From assembly GCA_007133095.1 (NCBI GenBank), contig SLNK01000036.1, positions 1 to 10,442 on the forward strand: a DNA stretch of 10,442 bases, written 5' to 3'. The notes beneath the pieces were generated by a model, which ran no database searches, was not told the DNA's origin, and worked only from the letters and a program-made list of their open reading frames with translations. The stretch comes from Candidatus Peregrinibacteria bacterium (GTDB taxonomy: Bacteria > Patescibacteriota > Gracilibacteria > UBA1369 > LOWO2-01-FULL-3). Positions 1 to 6,395 of the stretch are shown piece by piece (within the stretch, counting starts at the first letter, position 1; each line of letters begins with the position of its first letter). A program made the translations under genes and the position numbers.

Positions 1-1
1 C

Positions 2-109
2 GCAGCTGACGGAGGCTATTTCTTCATAGAAGAATTCAGTGACTTATTTGGCACACAAATATATGGACCTTTCTATGATGACGTAGATAGACTTGTATCC
101 GAAATGTAA
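2..109 (+). CDS. C-terminal end of an unidentified protein (5' end outside window)
   Basis: An open frame enters from the left edge and closes at TAA 107-109, giving 35 residues that end in ...DVDRLVSEM. The fragment is rich in aromatic and acidic residues (GGYFFIEEF, YGPFYDD). This looks more like a real soluble-protein tail than chance, and the frame stops just before the non-coding palindromic island begins. I do not recognise the family. The gene may share a direction of transcription with the HAD gene downstream, but about 228 bp of island separates them. Confidence 0.5.
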   Translation, partial: AADGGYFFIEEFSDLFGTQIYGPFYDDVDRLVSEM

Positions 110-112
110 AAA

Positions 113-263
113 GTGCAACATCACACAACAGCGCCTAAAAGGTTCGCTCTTTCGCTTTGCTCAGTCGCTCACGCAAATTTAGCCATCTTCGCTCGTGTGA
201 TGAAAAGATTGTATCACACTCGATCCGAAGCTAAACTTCTTTTAGCCGCCGACGTTAGCCGAT
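113..263. repeat. Left palindromic intergenic island upstream of the HAD gene
   Basis: This stretch is GC-richer than the adjacent genes and full of TTCGCT/TCGCTC words (143-175, 188-194). It holds an imperfect hairpin: TTTAGC 178-183 with GCTAAA 230-235, TTCG 188-191 with CGAA 226-229, and GTGTGAT 195-201 with ATCACAC 213-219 (7/7 bp, 11-nt loop). Another ATCACAC lies at 120-126, and GCTAAA 230-235 can alternatively pair with TTTAGC 241-246 across a 5-nt loop, so competing structures are possible. CGTTAGCC at 253-260 recurs inverted at 1323-1330 beyond the HAD gene. The frame that stays open through here to the HAD gene has an unnatural composition and is not part of that gene. A REP-like repeat is an inference. 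Confidence 0.55.
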
Positions 264-276
264 TTTTAAAATCTTT

Positions 277-282
277 TATAAT
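277..282 (+). promoter_or_regulatory. Possible -10 box for the HAD gene
   Basis: A perfect TATAAT sits at 277-282, just after the palindromic island and about 56 bp before the ATG at 338. No convincing -35 is visible; TTAGCC at 255-260 with a 16-nt gap is poor. A start of transcription near 289 would give a leader of about 50 nt and would place the whole island outside the transcript. Confidence 0.35.
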
Positions 283-337
283 CAAAGCAAGTAATACAAA
301 AAAACCAAATCGTGCATACATTTGTAACACAATAATC

Positions 338-1075
338 ATGATTAAAATCATACTTTTTGATATCGACAACACGCTTATAGATCATACGGCAGCTGAAAAC
401 AAAGCCATTTCATGGATTCATGACGAATACTTCAAACAATCAATCTCGTTAATTGATTTTCACAATATGTGGCTAGAAAAAACAAAAAAAAACTGGAGAT
501 TATTTGAGCAAAAAAAAATTACGTTTACCGAACAACAAACGCAAAGAATACAAGATGTCTGGAAGTCATTAGGCAATAAAGTAGATAAAAAAACTGCTAG
601 AAATATTTTTGACGAATATTTAAGTGAATACGAAAAAGCATGGAAAACATTTAAAGGAGTCGAAGATCTACTCAGTAGCCTTGAAAATGTAGGAATTTTA
701 TCAAATGGCAATTTGGCACAACAGCTCAAAAAGTTGCAAGCAGCAAATTTATTAAAGTTTTTTGATCAGAAAAACATTTTCACATCGGAGGAAATTGGGA
801 TCGCAAAACCGGACCAAAAACTATTTTCTTACATAAAAGAAAAACTCAAATTAAAAAATAATGAGATACTTTATGTAGGGGATAAATTGGGATATGACAT
901 TAAACCAGCATTAAAAGAAGGTTGGAACGCTATATGGATCGACCATTACAATATTTTTAGAAATAGAAATTATGAAAAAGTAAAAAATATAAAAGAATTA
1001 AAATCATTGCTTGAAAAATATGGAAACAATTTATTTTGCAACAACGGAATCAATTCGCCCTTTATAAATAAGTGA
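338..1075 (+). CDS. HAD-superfamily hydrolase (YjjG/haloacid dehalogenase-like phosphatase)
   Basis: Soluble 245-aa protein with the full haloacid dehalogenase motif set. Motif I is DIDNT, with nucleophile D8 and general acid D10. Motif II is LSNGN (S122). The motif III lysine is K157 in AKPDQ. Motif IV is GDKLGYD (D182, D187). A helical cap of the C1 type lies between motif I and motif II (about residues 16-105). Such enzymes hydrolyse small phosphorylated metabolites such as nucleotides or sugar phosphates with Mg2+; the substrate cannot be read from the sequence. The start at 338 is chosen because motif I then falls at residues 8-13, as is usual. The frame remains open upstream to 113, but that part encodes the palindromic island. 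The last 20 or so residues (…NNLFCNNGINSPFINK) extend past the normal fold end. Stop is TGA. The gene is flanked on both sides by repeat-like islands. Confidence 0.9.
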   Translation: MIKIILFDIDNTLIDHTAAENKAISWIHDEYFKQSISLIDFHNMWLEKTKKNWRLFEQKKITFTEQQTQRIQDVWKSLGNKVDKKTARNIFDEYLSEYEKAWKTFKGVEDLLSSLENVGILSNGNLAQQLKKLQAANLLKFFDQKNIFTSEEIGIAKPDQKLFSYIKEKLKLKNNEILYVGDKLGYDIKPALKEGWNAIWIDHYNIFRNRNYEKVKNIKELKSLLEKYGNNLFCNNGINSPFINK

Positions 1076-1110
1076 AAAGCAGTCGCGGTACCGGGGATAG
1101 TAAAAATGTA

Positions 1111-1338
1111 CTTCGTCGGTCGCTTCGCTCCCTCCGACCACGCTGCGCTCTCGCCTACGGCTCGGGTCGGCTAACACAGCATATGCGGTTCAGCTCTTGC
1201 AGAGCCTCACCCACATTGCTCGTTCGCTTAGGCGGTTTGCTTCGCAAAAATTATACCGCCACGCTCACTTCGCAACGTCGCATATGCTGGGACTTTTTAC
1301 GAAACATGCTTTCCTTTTTTATGGCTAACGCCTAAAAT
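1111..1338. repeat. Right palindromic intergenic island (356-bp gap between HAD and hemerythrin genes)
   Basis: The gap 1076-1431 carries no believable gene. It holds a dense set of inverted repeats: GTCGG 1115-1119 with CCGAC 1134-1138; an exact 11-bp pair CAGCATATGCG 1177-1187 and CGCATATGCTG 1279-1289 enclosing 91 bp; GGCGGT 1231-1236 with ACCGCC 1255-1260; and a tight hairpin TTTGC-TTC-GCAAA at 1236-1248 nested inside. TTCGCTC-type words are frequent. The outer end, ATGGCTAACGCCTAAAA at 1321-1337, is related in inverted orientation to 240-263 in the left island. An 87-codon frame (1072-1335) spans it, but it is Arg/Ser/Leu-rich and begins inside the HAD stop region, so I regard it as spurious. 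A REP-like or miniature mobile element, or a structured RNA, is inferred only. Confidence 0.6.
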
Positions 1339-1383
1339 TTTTCTGTAGTGCGCAAATTTATTTTAATTTTTAAAGTAAAAGCA

Positions 1384-1389
1384 TATAAT
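1384..1389 (+). promoter_or_regulatory. Possible -10 box for the hemerythrin gene
   Basis: TATAAT at 1384-1389 lies 42 bp before the ATG at 1432, giving an expected leader of about 36 nt. A second TATAAT at 1407-1412 is closer but would leave a leader of only about 13 nt. Neither has a good -35; TTTTAA at 1361-1366 with 17-nt spacing is the nearest for the first. The region is very A/T-rich, so chance matches are likely. Confidence 0.35.
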
Positions 1390-1431
1390 GCAAAACAAAT
1401 AGTTCATATAATAATTCTCAACCAAAAAAAC

Positions 1432-1863
1432 ATGAGCAAAGCTTTTATCTGGACACAGGAATATTCTGTAAACGTTGCGAAGATAGACGAACAACATAAA
1501 GAGTTTCTTGAAATTTGTAATAACCTGCTTGATTTGCTGGATAGTGAGGCGTTCACAAATGAAGGAGCATTAACCTCAATAGGGCGTTTAGGCGATTATG
1601 CCTCTTACCACCTTGGCACGGAAGAGGAGTTCTTCATTGAAACAAAATACCCTGATGCTTCTCCTCACATAGAAGCTCATAACCAATTTCGAGCAAAAAC
1701 AAAGTATTTTACAAAGCAAGTCAGAGATAAAAATATTGACCCAAGAGAGATTGTAAAAGAAGTAGCGAATTTTGCTGGTGATTGGTTGTTAGATCATATT
1801 TTAAATATGGATAAAAAATATTCCAAGTGGTTCAATGACCATGGAATAAACGGGAAAAACTAA
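1432..1863 (+). CDS. Bacteriohemerythrin (di-iron oxygen-binding protein)
   Basis: A 143-aa four-helix-bundle protein that binds O2 reversibly at a non-heme di-iron centre; in bacteria these act in O2 storage, delivery or sensing. All seven iron ligands of the family are present in order: H22 (DEQHKEF), H60 and E64 (HLGTE), H79 and H83 (HIEAH), H122 and D127 (HILNMD). The opening AFIWTQEYSVNV and the closing KKYSKWFNDHG are typical of single-domain bacteriohemerythrins, and the length is close to the family norm of about 130-150 aa. The start at 1432 is preferred because the upstream extension (from 1348) would begin before the candidate promoter and reads as A/T-rich non-coding sequence. No SD is visible; the ATG follows an A-rich run ending in AC. 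It appears monocistronic, with 78 bp to the next gene. Confidence 0.93.
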   Translation: MSKAFIWTQEYSVNVAKIDEQHKEFLEICNNLLDLLDSEAFTNEGALTSIGRLGDYASYHLGTEEEFFIETKYPDASPHIEAHNQFRAKTKYFTKQVRDKNIDPREIVKEVANFAGDWLLDHILNMDKKYSKWFNDHGINGKN

Positions 1864-1904
1864 ACTTATCCAATACAGAAAATCACACATAATACACGCA
1901 AACA

Positions 1905-1933
1905 TTGTGTAAAATTGTTCTTTTGGCTACAAT
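1905..1933 (+). promoter_or_regulatory. Promoter giving a near-leaderless GNAT transcript
   Basis: TTGTGT (1905-1910), 17-nt spacer, TACAAT (1928-1933). The -10 matches 5 of 6 and the -35 only 3 of 6, but the spacing is ideal. Transcription would start near 1940, two or so bases before the ATG at 1942. This would make the message essentially leaderless and rules against the upstream TTG codon at 1915 as the start. Confidence 0.4.
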
Positions 1934-1941
1934 TTTTTACG

Positions 1942-2493
1942 ATGCAATTAGTCAAACCCACTAAAAAATATGAGAAAAGTTGGCATGAAGCCTTAGCTGA
2001 ATTTAGAGCGGAAAGGCGGAAGGGCTTTTGGAATTGGGAAAAAGAACCAACAAATTTAGAAGATTACATAAAAGTGACTAGAGATAACGAAAAGGGGAAG
2101 AGCTTACCAAAAGATTGGGCACCTGCAACCACCTACTGGTTAATAGATAAAGATCAATTTGTCGGACATACTAACATTCGTCATAAACTTAACGATTATT
2201 TGGCAAAAGGCGGCGGTAATATCGGTTATTATATTCGCCCTTCTGTTCGCGGCAAAGGATATGGGACAAAAATACTTGAACTTGCTCTTATAAAAGCCAA
2301 AAAGCTCGGGCTTCAAAAGGTTTTGGTAACGTGTGATGAATCTAATATTGCATCGAAAAAAATTATTGAGAAAAACAAAGGACAGTTTCAGGATAAAGTG
2401 CCTGGTGAAGGAGAACCAAGACTAAGATATTGGATAGAGTTATGTACGCCGTTTATTCTATTCACTCTTTTTCATTCATTCTCCCTTATCTGA
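1942..2493 (+). CDS. GNAT-family N-acetyltransferase
   Basis: A 183-aa protein of the GCN5-related acetyltransferase fold, transferring acetyl from acetyl-CoA to an amino group of an unidentified acceptor. The acetyl-CoA pyrophosphate loop is clear: GYYIRPSVRGKGYG, with the R/Q-x-x-G-x-G/A motif at residues 103-108. The following helix (ILELALIKAKKLG) and strand-turn (VLVTCDESNIASKKIIEKN, about 127-145) are the usual motif A/B continuation. The N-terminal VKPTKKYEKSWHEALAEF resembles proteins in the uncharacterised acetyltransferase group. ATG 1942 is taken over TTG 1915 because the promoter seems to lie between them. The last 16 residues (CTPFILFTLFHSFSLI) follow the point where this fold normally ends (RYWIEL) and are unusually hydrophobic, suggesting a lost stop or a small frameshift near the end. 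Confidence 0.88.
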   Translation: MQLVKPTKKYEKSWHEALAEFRAERRKGFWNWEKEPTNLEDYIKVTRDNEKGKSLPKDWAPATTYWLIDKDQFVGHTNIRHKLNDYLAKGGGNIGYYIRPSVRGKGYGTKILELALIKAKKLGLQKVLVTCDESNIASKKIIEKNKGQFQDKVPGEGEPRLRYWIELCTPFILFTLFHSFSLI

Positions 2494-2603
2494 TGGGGGT
2501 CCGACTTCGGAGTATTTTAAGACCGTCAAACATCAAAATGAGATGGAAAAAATATTCCAAAGCAGTAGAATACATAAGTGTAATTATTGTTTAATAAATA
2601 TTT

Positions 2604-3911
2604 ATGAAGAAACTGCTCGATGTTTTGAATAACTTGAAGGAAACTTTCTGGCTTATTCCGGTCTTGATAATTATTTTTTCAATCCTGCTGGCAATTGGAT
2701 TTGTTTATATAGACCAAACCACTGTTTACTACTCGGATGGGCTGGGACGCTTCTTTTTTGTGAATAGTACAGATGCTGCCCGCAGTATATTATCGACCAT
2801 ATCAGGTGCAATGATTGGTGTGGCAGGGACTGTTTTTTCAGTTACCCTTGTAGTATTAATTCTAGCTTCTTCACAATTAGGCCCCAGACTTATAAAAAAC
2901 TTTATGTATATAAGGCTTAATCAAATTGTGCTGGGCTCATATGTTTCTACTTATTTGTACTGCCTTATTGTTTTAAATTCCATACAAGAAAATGACAATT
3001 TTATTTTTATTCCATCTCTTTCTATCTTTTTTGCAATTGTTTTAGCAATCATAAATATTATTCTACTTATTGTTTTTATCCACCGAATTGCCATTAGCAT
3101 TCAGGCAGATAAAGTCGTTTCTGATATTTCCGCATTTACTTCAGAACAAAGCAGAGTGTTGTTTCCTGAAAAAATGGGAGACGGAACAGATAATGAAAAT
3201 GATTTGCCGGTTGAGGCAATTAAATCAGAATATGCAAACATAATTTCCGTGAAAAGTCCCCAAAGCGGTTACCTTCAATACATCGATGGCGAGTCATTAT
3301 TGAAGATGATGACAAAATTTAACACTTTATTTGAGATGAATTATAGGCCTGGTCATTATTTAGTTAAAGGTATTGAGATAGGAAAATTATACACAAACGA
3401 AAAGACAGAAGACGATAAGTTAGAAAAGATTCTTCTTCAATTTGTTATTGGGAAAACAAAAACTACTAAACAAGATATCGAGTTCGCTATTTACCAAATG
3501 GTTGAAGTTGCAGTACGTTCACTATCATCCGGCATTAACGACCCTTTTACGGCAATTGCCTGTATAGATAACTTAACAGCGACAATGTGTTATCTTGCGA
3601 AGGTTGAGTTCCCCTCAAAATACCGGGTTGACGATAAAAAGGAACTGCGGGTAGTTGCAAATACCTTTGATTTTGAGGGCGCTTTGGATGCGGCATTCAA
3701 TCAAATCCGACAGTTTTCGGCAGGAAGTGCAGCTGTGATAATCAGATTAATGGAAGTTTTATTAATTATTGACGAGTTTGCTACAAGAGAAAGTTATAAA
3801 AAGGCAATTGAGAAACATGTTGAAATGACTTTAAGGATTGGAAAAGAATCTATTAAAGAAAAGAATGACCTTGAAGACTTAATTGAGAGATCAAAAAAAA
3901 TCATGAAGTGA
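2604..3911 (+). CDS. DUF2254 family membrane protein
   Basis: A 435-aa predicted inner-membrane protein. Four membrane segments are visible in the first 160 residues, roughly 15-36, 62-88, 106-126 and 136-160, followed by a soluble C-terminal part of about 270 residues. The second segment carries the family signature GVAGTVFSVTLVVLILASSQLGPRL (split as GVAGTVFSVT and ASSQLGPRL). The soluble part has SPQSGYLQYID, RPGHYL and the stretch KQDIEFAIYQMVEVAVRSLS followed by GINDPFTA, all characteristic of DUF2254 as I know it. The function of this family is not established, so none is assigned. Length agrees with other members. The start at 2604 gives the usual short cytoplasmic head. No SD is visible (AATAAATATTT before ATG). 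It appears to be transcribed alone; 274 bp follow before the next gene. Confidence 0.9.
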   Translation: MKKLLDVLNNLKETFWLIPVLIIIFSILLAIGFVYIDQTTVYYSDGLGRFFFVNSTDAARSILSTISGAMIGVAGTVFSVTLVVLILASSQLGPRLIKNFMYIRLNQIVLGSYVSTYLYCLIVLNSIQENDNFIFIPSLSIFFAIVLAIINIILLIVFIHRIAISIQADKVVSDISAFTSEQSRVLFPEKMGDGTDNENDLPVEAIKSEYANIISVKSPQSGYLQYIDGESLLKMMTKFNTLFEMNYRPGHYLVKGIEIGKLYTNEKTEDDKLEKILLQFVIGKTKTTKQDIEFAIYQMVEVAVRSLSSGINDPFTAIACIDNLTATMCYLAKVEFPSKYRVDDKKELRVVANTFDFEGALDAAFNQIRQFSAGSAAVIIRLMEVLLIIDEFATRESYKKAIEKHVEMTLRIGKESIKEKNDLEDLIERSKKIMK

Positions 3912-4080
3912 TTTAGGACAATTGAAAGAAAAATCGTCGAAATATTTAATCGCACAGATAGGCGCTCGCCCCTCACCCAATTTTTTCTTCCACTTCATAT
4001 ATCACTAACGGTATGAGCAATTCAAAAAATATTCTTCTAGCAGAGAATAAAGAATGACACCCCTTAAAAGGGGAGAAAAA
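3912..4080. other. Gap after DUF2254: no gene seen; contains palindrome CCCCTTAAAAGGGG
   Basis: No gene is visible from the DUF2254 stop to the lmo0937-type promoter. There is a GC-rich patch GGCGCTCGCC at 3961-3970 followed by a T-run at 3981-3986, which could be a poor terminator; its stem is only 4 bp with a 2-nt loop, so I do not call it. A perfect 14-bp palindrome lies at 4060-4073, eight bases before the -35 of the next promoter. It lacks a good T-tract, so an operator or weak terminator are both possible. Confidence 0.4.
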
Positions 4081-4109
4081 TTGTTTTATTGTCCTGAATG
4101 TGCTATAAT
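4081..4109 (+). promoter_or_regulatory. Strong sigma70-type promoter with extended -10
   Basis: TTGTTT (4081-4086), a 17-nt spacer, then TGC-TATAAT, with TATAAT at 4104-4109 and the extended -10 TG at 4101-4102. This is the best promoter in the window. The start point near 4116 gives a leader of about 70 nt to the ATG at 4186. It probably drives the small membrane peptide and may read on into the copper ATPase, as no terminator is visible between them. Confidence 0.7.
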
Positions 4110-4185
4110 CAAAAATCGATAAGCTGAAAAAATAAAGCAAGGAATACTGAAAAACAAAATTTTTTTATTCATAACCTAATCCTAT

Positions 4186-4335
4186 ATGATCTGGACTATC
4201 GCCGTTATTCTCATTGTTTTGTGGCTGCTCGGAGTCGTTACTTCCTACACACTGGGAGGTTTCATCCACATTCTACTTGTAATAGCTGTTATCGTAGTGC
4301 TCGTGAGGCTGATTACAGGTAAAAAAATAGTGTAA
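4186..4335 (+). CDS. lmo0937/DUF5670-type small membrane protein
   Basis: A 49-codon gene beginning MIWTIAVILIVLWLLG and ending VRLITGKKIV. It has two hydrophobic segments (about residues 3-16 and 24-42) joined by the turn SYTLGGFIH. The pattern WTIAVILxVLWLLGxVTSYTLGG-FIHxLLVIA is what I know as the lmo0937 family, very short membrane proteins found across many bacteria whose role is not established. A strong extended -10 promoter stands 70 bp upstream, which supports real expression. It lies 62 bp before the copper ATPase in the same direction. The hydrophobic reading has no internal stop, and no competing gene exists on the other strand. Confidence 0.85.
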   Translation: MIWTIAVILIVLWLLGVVTSYTLGGFIHILLVIAVIVVLVRLITGKKIV

Positions 4336-4338
4336 AGC

Positions 4339-4369
4339 TTGAAAAAATCAGCGCAATATTGCATATCGT
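4339..4369 (+). promoter_or_regulatory. Possible MerR-type promoter/operator of the copper ATPase
   Basis: TTGAAA (4339-4344; 5 of 6 to consensus) and TATCGT (4364-4369; 4 of 6) are 19 nt apart. This over-long spacing is characteristic of MerR-family (e.g. CueR) controlled promoters. A perfect 10-bp palindrome, GCAATATTGC (4353-4362), lies inside the spacer where such regulators bind. Transcription would start near 4376, 22 nt before the ATG. No MerR, CsoR or CopY gene is in the window, and the dyad does not match the E. coli CueR box, so this is a hypothesis. Confidence 0.35.
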
Positions 4370-4397
4370 CAAACGTGGCAGTCGTTAAAGAATAAAA

Positions 4398-6395
4398 ATG
4401 GATCATTCCAAACACAAAGGCGCAAATAAACACGAGGGGCACAGCACGGAGATGTTTTTTAAAAGATTTTGGATATGTCTGGCGCTTACAATCCCGGTGG
4501 TTTTATACGCCGATATTGTTGAAAAGATTTTTAACTGGTCTCCACCGCAATTCCCCGGGTCGCTATATATGCCTTTGGTGTTGGGGTCGATCGTGTTTTT
4601 TTATGGTGGACGAGTATTTCTTGTAGGTGGGATAAGAGAAATAAAAGAACGACTTCCGGGGATGATGACACTTATAAGTATCGCTATTTTAGCGGCTTAT
4701 TTTTGGAGCGTTTACGCGGTTTTTGCCGGAGTGGAGGCTTTATTTTGGGAACTTACAACACTTATTACCATCATGCTTTTGGGACATTGGCTTGAAATGC
4801 GAGCGGTAAGCGGAGTACAGGGCGCGCTGAAGGAACTGTCAAAATTAATTCCCGATACCGCAGAAATCATTCGCGACGGTAAAACGGAAAAGATTTCCGT
4901 TTCGGAACTTAGTGAAAACGATGTGGTCCTTGTACGCCCCGGAGCTAAAATTCCTGCAGACGGCGAAATCATAGACGGGGAATCCAGTGTTAACGAATCA
5001 ATGATTACGGGAGAATCAAAACCCGTTTCCAAAAAAAATAAAGACTCCGTTATTGCGGGAACTATAAATGGCGATGGAGCGTTAAAGATAAGAGTTACCA
5101 ACATCGGAGAAAAAACCTTCCTTGCGGGGGTAATGCGGTTGGTCGCGGAAGCGCAAGCATCAAAATCCCGACTTCAAATTCTTTCGGACAGAGCGGCTCT
5201 TTATCTGACGGTGGTTGCTGTTTCGGGTGGACTTGTCACGCTGATTGCATGGCTTGCGGTCGGTGCCGAAGTAGGGTTTGCGGTGGCGAGACTTGTGGCG
5301 GTGCTTGTAATTGCTTGTCCGCACGCGCTGGGACTTGCCGTTCCCCTGGTTGCATCCATCTCCACAACCAAAGCGGCGCAAAACGGGTTTTTAGTAAAGC
5401 AGAGGATTGCTCTGGAAGCGGCTCGTACAATTGACGCGGTGTTGTTTGATAAAACGGGAACACTCACAAAAGGAGAGTTTGGAGTTATCGAAATAATGAA
5501 CGTAAAAGATTATTCAGAAGACGAAGTTTTGGAATGGGGAGCTTCCGTCGATGCCCTTTCTGAACATCCGATTGCGAAAGCGATCGTTTCAAAAGCCAAA
5601 GAGCAAAAAATCGATTTGAAAGAAGCGAAAAAGTTTGAAGCAATTAAAGGAAAGGGAGTGAAGGGGGTGATTGAAGAAAAAGAGGTAATGGTCGGAGGGC
5701 CCGCTCTTTTGGAAAGCATGAATATTGAAATCCCCGATGAACTTTCCGAACAAGTTCGGGATGGCGGGAAAAAAGGACAGACCATAATTTTTGTTATAAA
5801 AGAAAAGAAGCTGTTGGGAGCAATGGCTTTAGCCGACATTATAAGAGAAGAATCTAGGGAAGCGATTCAATCGCTCAAGGAAATGGGGATTAAAACAACA
5901 ATGATTACCGGTGATTCCGAGGATGTTGCGAAATGGGTAAGTAACGAGCTTGGAATTGATGAGTATTTTGCAAGAGTATTGCCTAATCAAAAATCGGAAA
6001 AAGTAAAAGAGCTTCAAGGTCGCAATTTAAAAGTTGCCATGATTGGAGACGGGATTAATGATGCTCCCGCTTTAACGCAAGCGGATCTTGGAATCGCGAT
6101 AGGCGCGGGTACCAACGTTGCCATTGAGTCGGCGGGAATAATTTTGGTAAGAAATGATCCCCGGGATATCGAAAAAATAATCAGACTGTCCAAAATGACA
6201 TATTCAAAAATGACGCAGAATCTTTTCTGGGCAACCGGATATAACGTCATCGCATTGCCTCTTGCAGCCGGCGTATTGGCCTTTAAAGGCATAATTCTCC
6301 AACCGGCGCTGGCGGCGATATTTATGTCTTTAAGCACCATTATCGTGGCAATAAACGCCATGCTTTTAAAAGGTAAAACATTAAAAAGAACATGA
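4398..6395 (+). CDS. copB: CopB-type copper-exporting P1B ATPase (CPH motif)
   Basis: A 665-aa inner-membrane heavy-metal pump coupling ATP hydrolysis to metal export. The N-terminus is a short His-rich tail (H3, H6, H12, H15) instead of a CxxC HMA domain. The membrane metal site is CPH (307-309), not CPC, which marks the CopB/P1B-3 group. The final helices carry GYN (about 614-616) and MSLST...VAINA (643-654), which also fit that group. Catalytic motifs are complete: TGES 204-207 (actuator), DKTGT with phosphorylated D351, HP 390-391, TGD 504-506, and GDGINDAP 550-557. Length is normal for CopB (about 650-750). Copper is the likely cargo; whether Cu+ or Cu2+ cannot be told. The gene ends in an ATGA overlap with the lipoprotein gene, indicating translational coupling. 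Its own promoter may be metal-regulated (4339-4369). Base composition appears somewhat more GC-rich than the genes before 4000. Confidence 0.93.
   Translation: MDHSKHKGANKHEGHSTEMFFKRFWICLALTIPVVLYADIVEKIFNWSPPQFPGSLYMPLVLGSIVFFYGGRVFLVGGIREIKERLPGMMTLISIAILAAYFWSVYAVFAGVEALFWELTTLITIMLLGHWLEMRAVSGVQGALKELSKLIPDTAEIIRDGKTEKISVSELSENDVVLVRPGAKIPADGEIIDGESSVNESMITGESKPVSKKNKDSVIAGTINGDGALKIRVTNIGEKTFLAGVMRLVAEAQASKSRLQILSDRAALYLTVVAVSGGLVTLIAWLAVGAEVGFAVARLVAVLVIACPHALGLAVPLVASISTTKAAQNGFLVKQRIALEAARTIDAVLFDKTGTLTKGEFGVIEIMNVKDYSEDEVLEWGASVDALSEHPIAKAIVSKAKEQKIDLKEAKKFEAIKGKGVKGVIEEKEVMVGGPALLESMNIEIPDELSEQVRDGGKKGQTIIFVIKEKKLLGAMALADIIREESREAIQSLKEMGIKTTMITGDSEDVAKWVSNELGIDEYFARVLPNQKSEKVKELQGRNLKVAMIGDGINDAPALTQADLGIAIGAGTNVAIESAGIILVRNDPRDIEKIIRLSKMTYSKMTQNLFWATGYNVIALPLAAGVLAFKGIILQPALAAIFMSLSTIIVAINAMLLKGKTLKRT

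Noticed and set aside
113..337. 75-residue N-terminal extension of the HAD protein
   Set aside because: The HAD motif I would fall far from the N-terminus, the extension is translated palindromic repeat, and a TATAAT lies within it downstream of the extended start.
1072..1335. 87-codon plus-strand frame across the right island
   Set aside because: Arg/Ser/Leu-rich low-quality composition, starts inside the HAD stop region, and coincides with dense inverted repeats; best explained as a repeat element rather than a protein.
2500..2511. TCCGA-CT-TCGGA palindrome after the GNAT gene as a terminator
   Set aside because: The 2-nt gap leaves no room for a loop and no T-run follows; too small to support a call.
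3961..3986. GC-rich GGCGCTCGCC followed by T-run as a terminator for DUF2254
   Set aside because: The stem is 4 bp with a 2-nt loop and the T-run is 10 nt away; possible but not supportable.
5160..5467. Several minus-strand and one plus-strand open frames inside the copper ATPase
   Set aside because: They mirror the codon bias of the ATPase gene, are rich in unlikely compositions, and overlap conserved CPH-region coding sequence.
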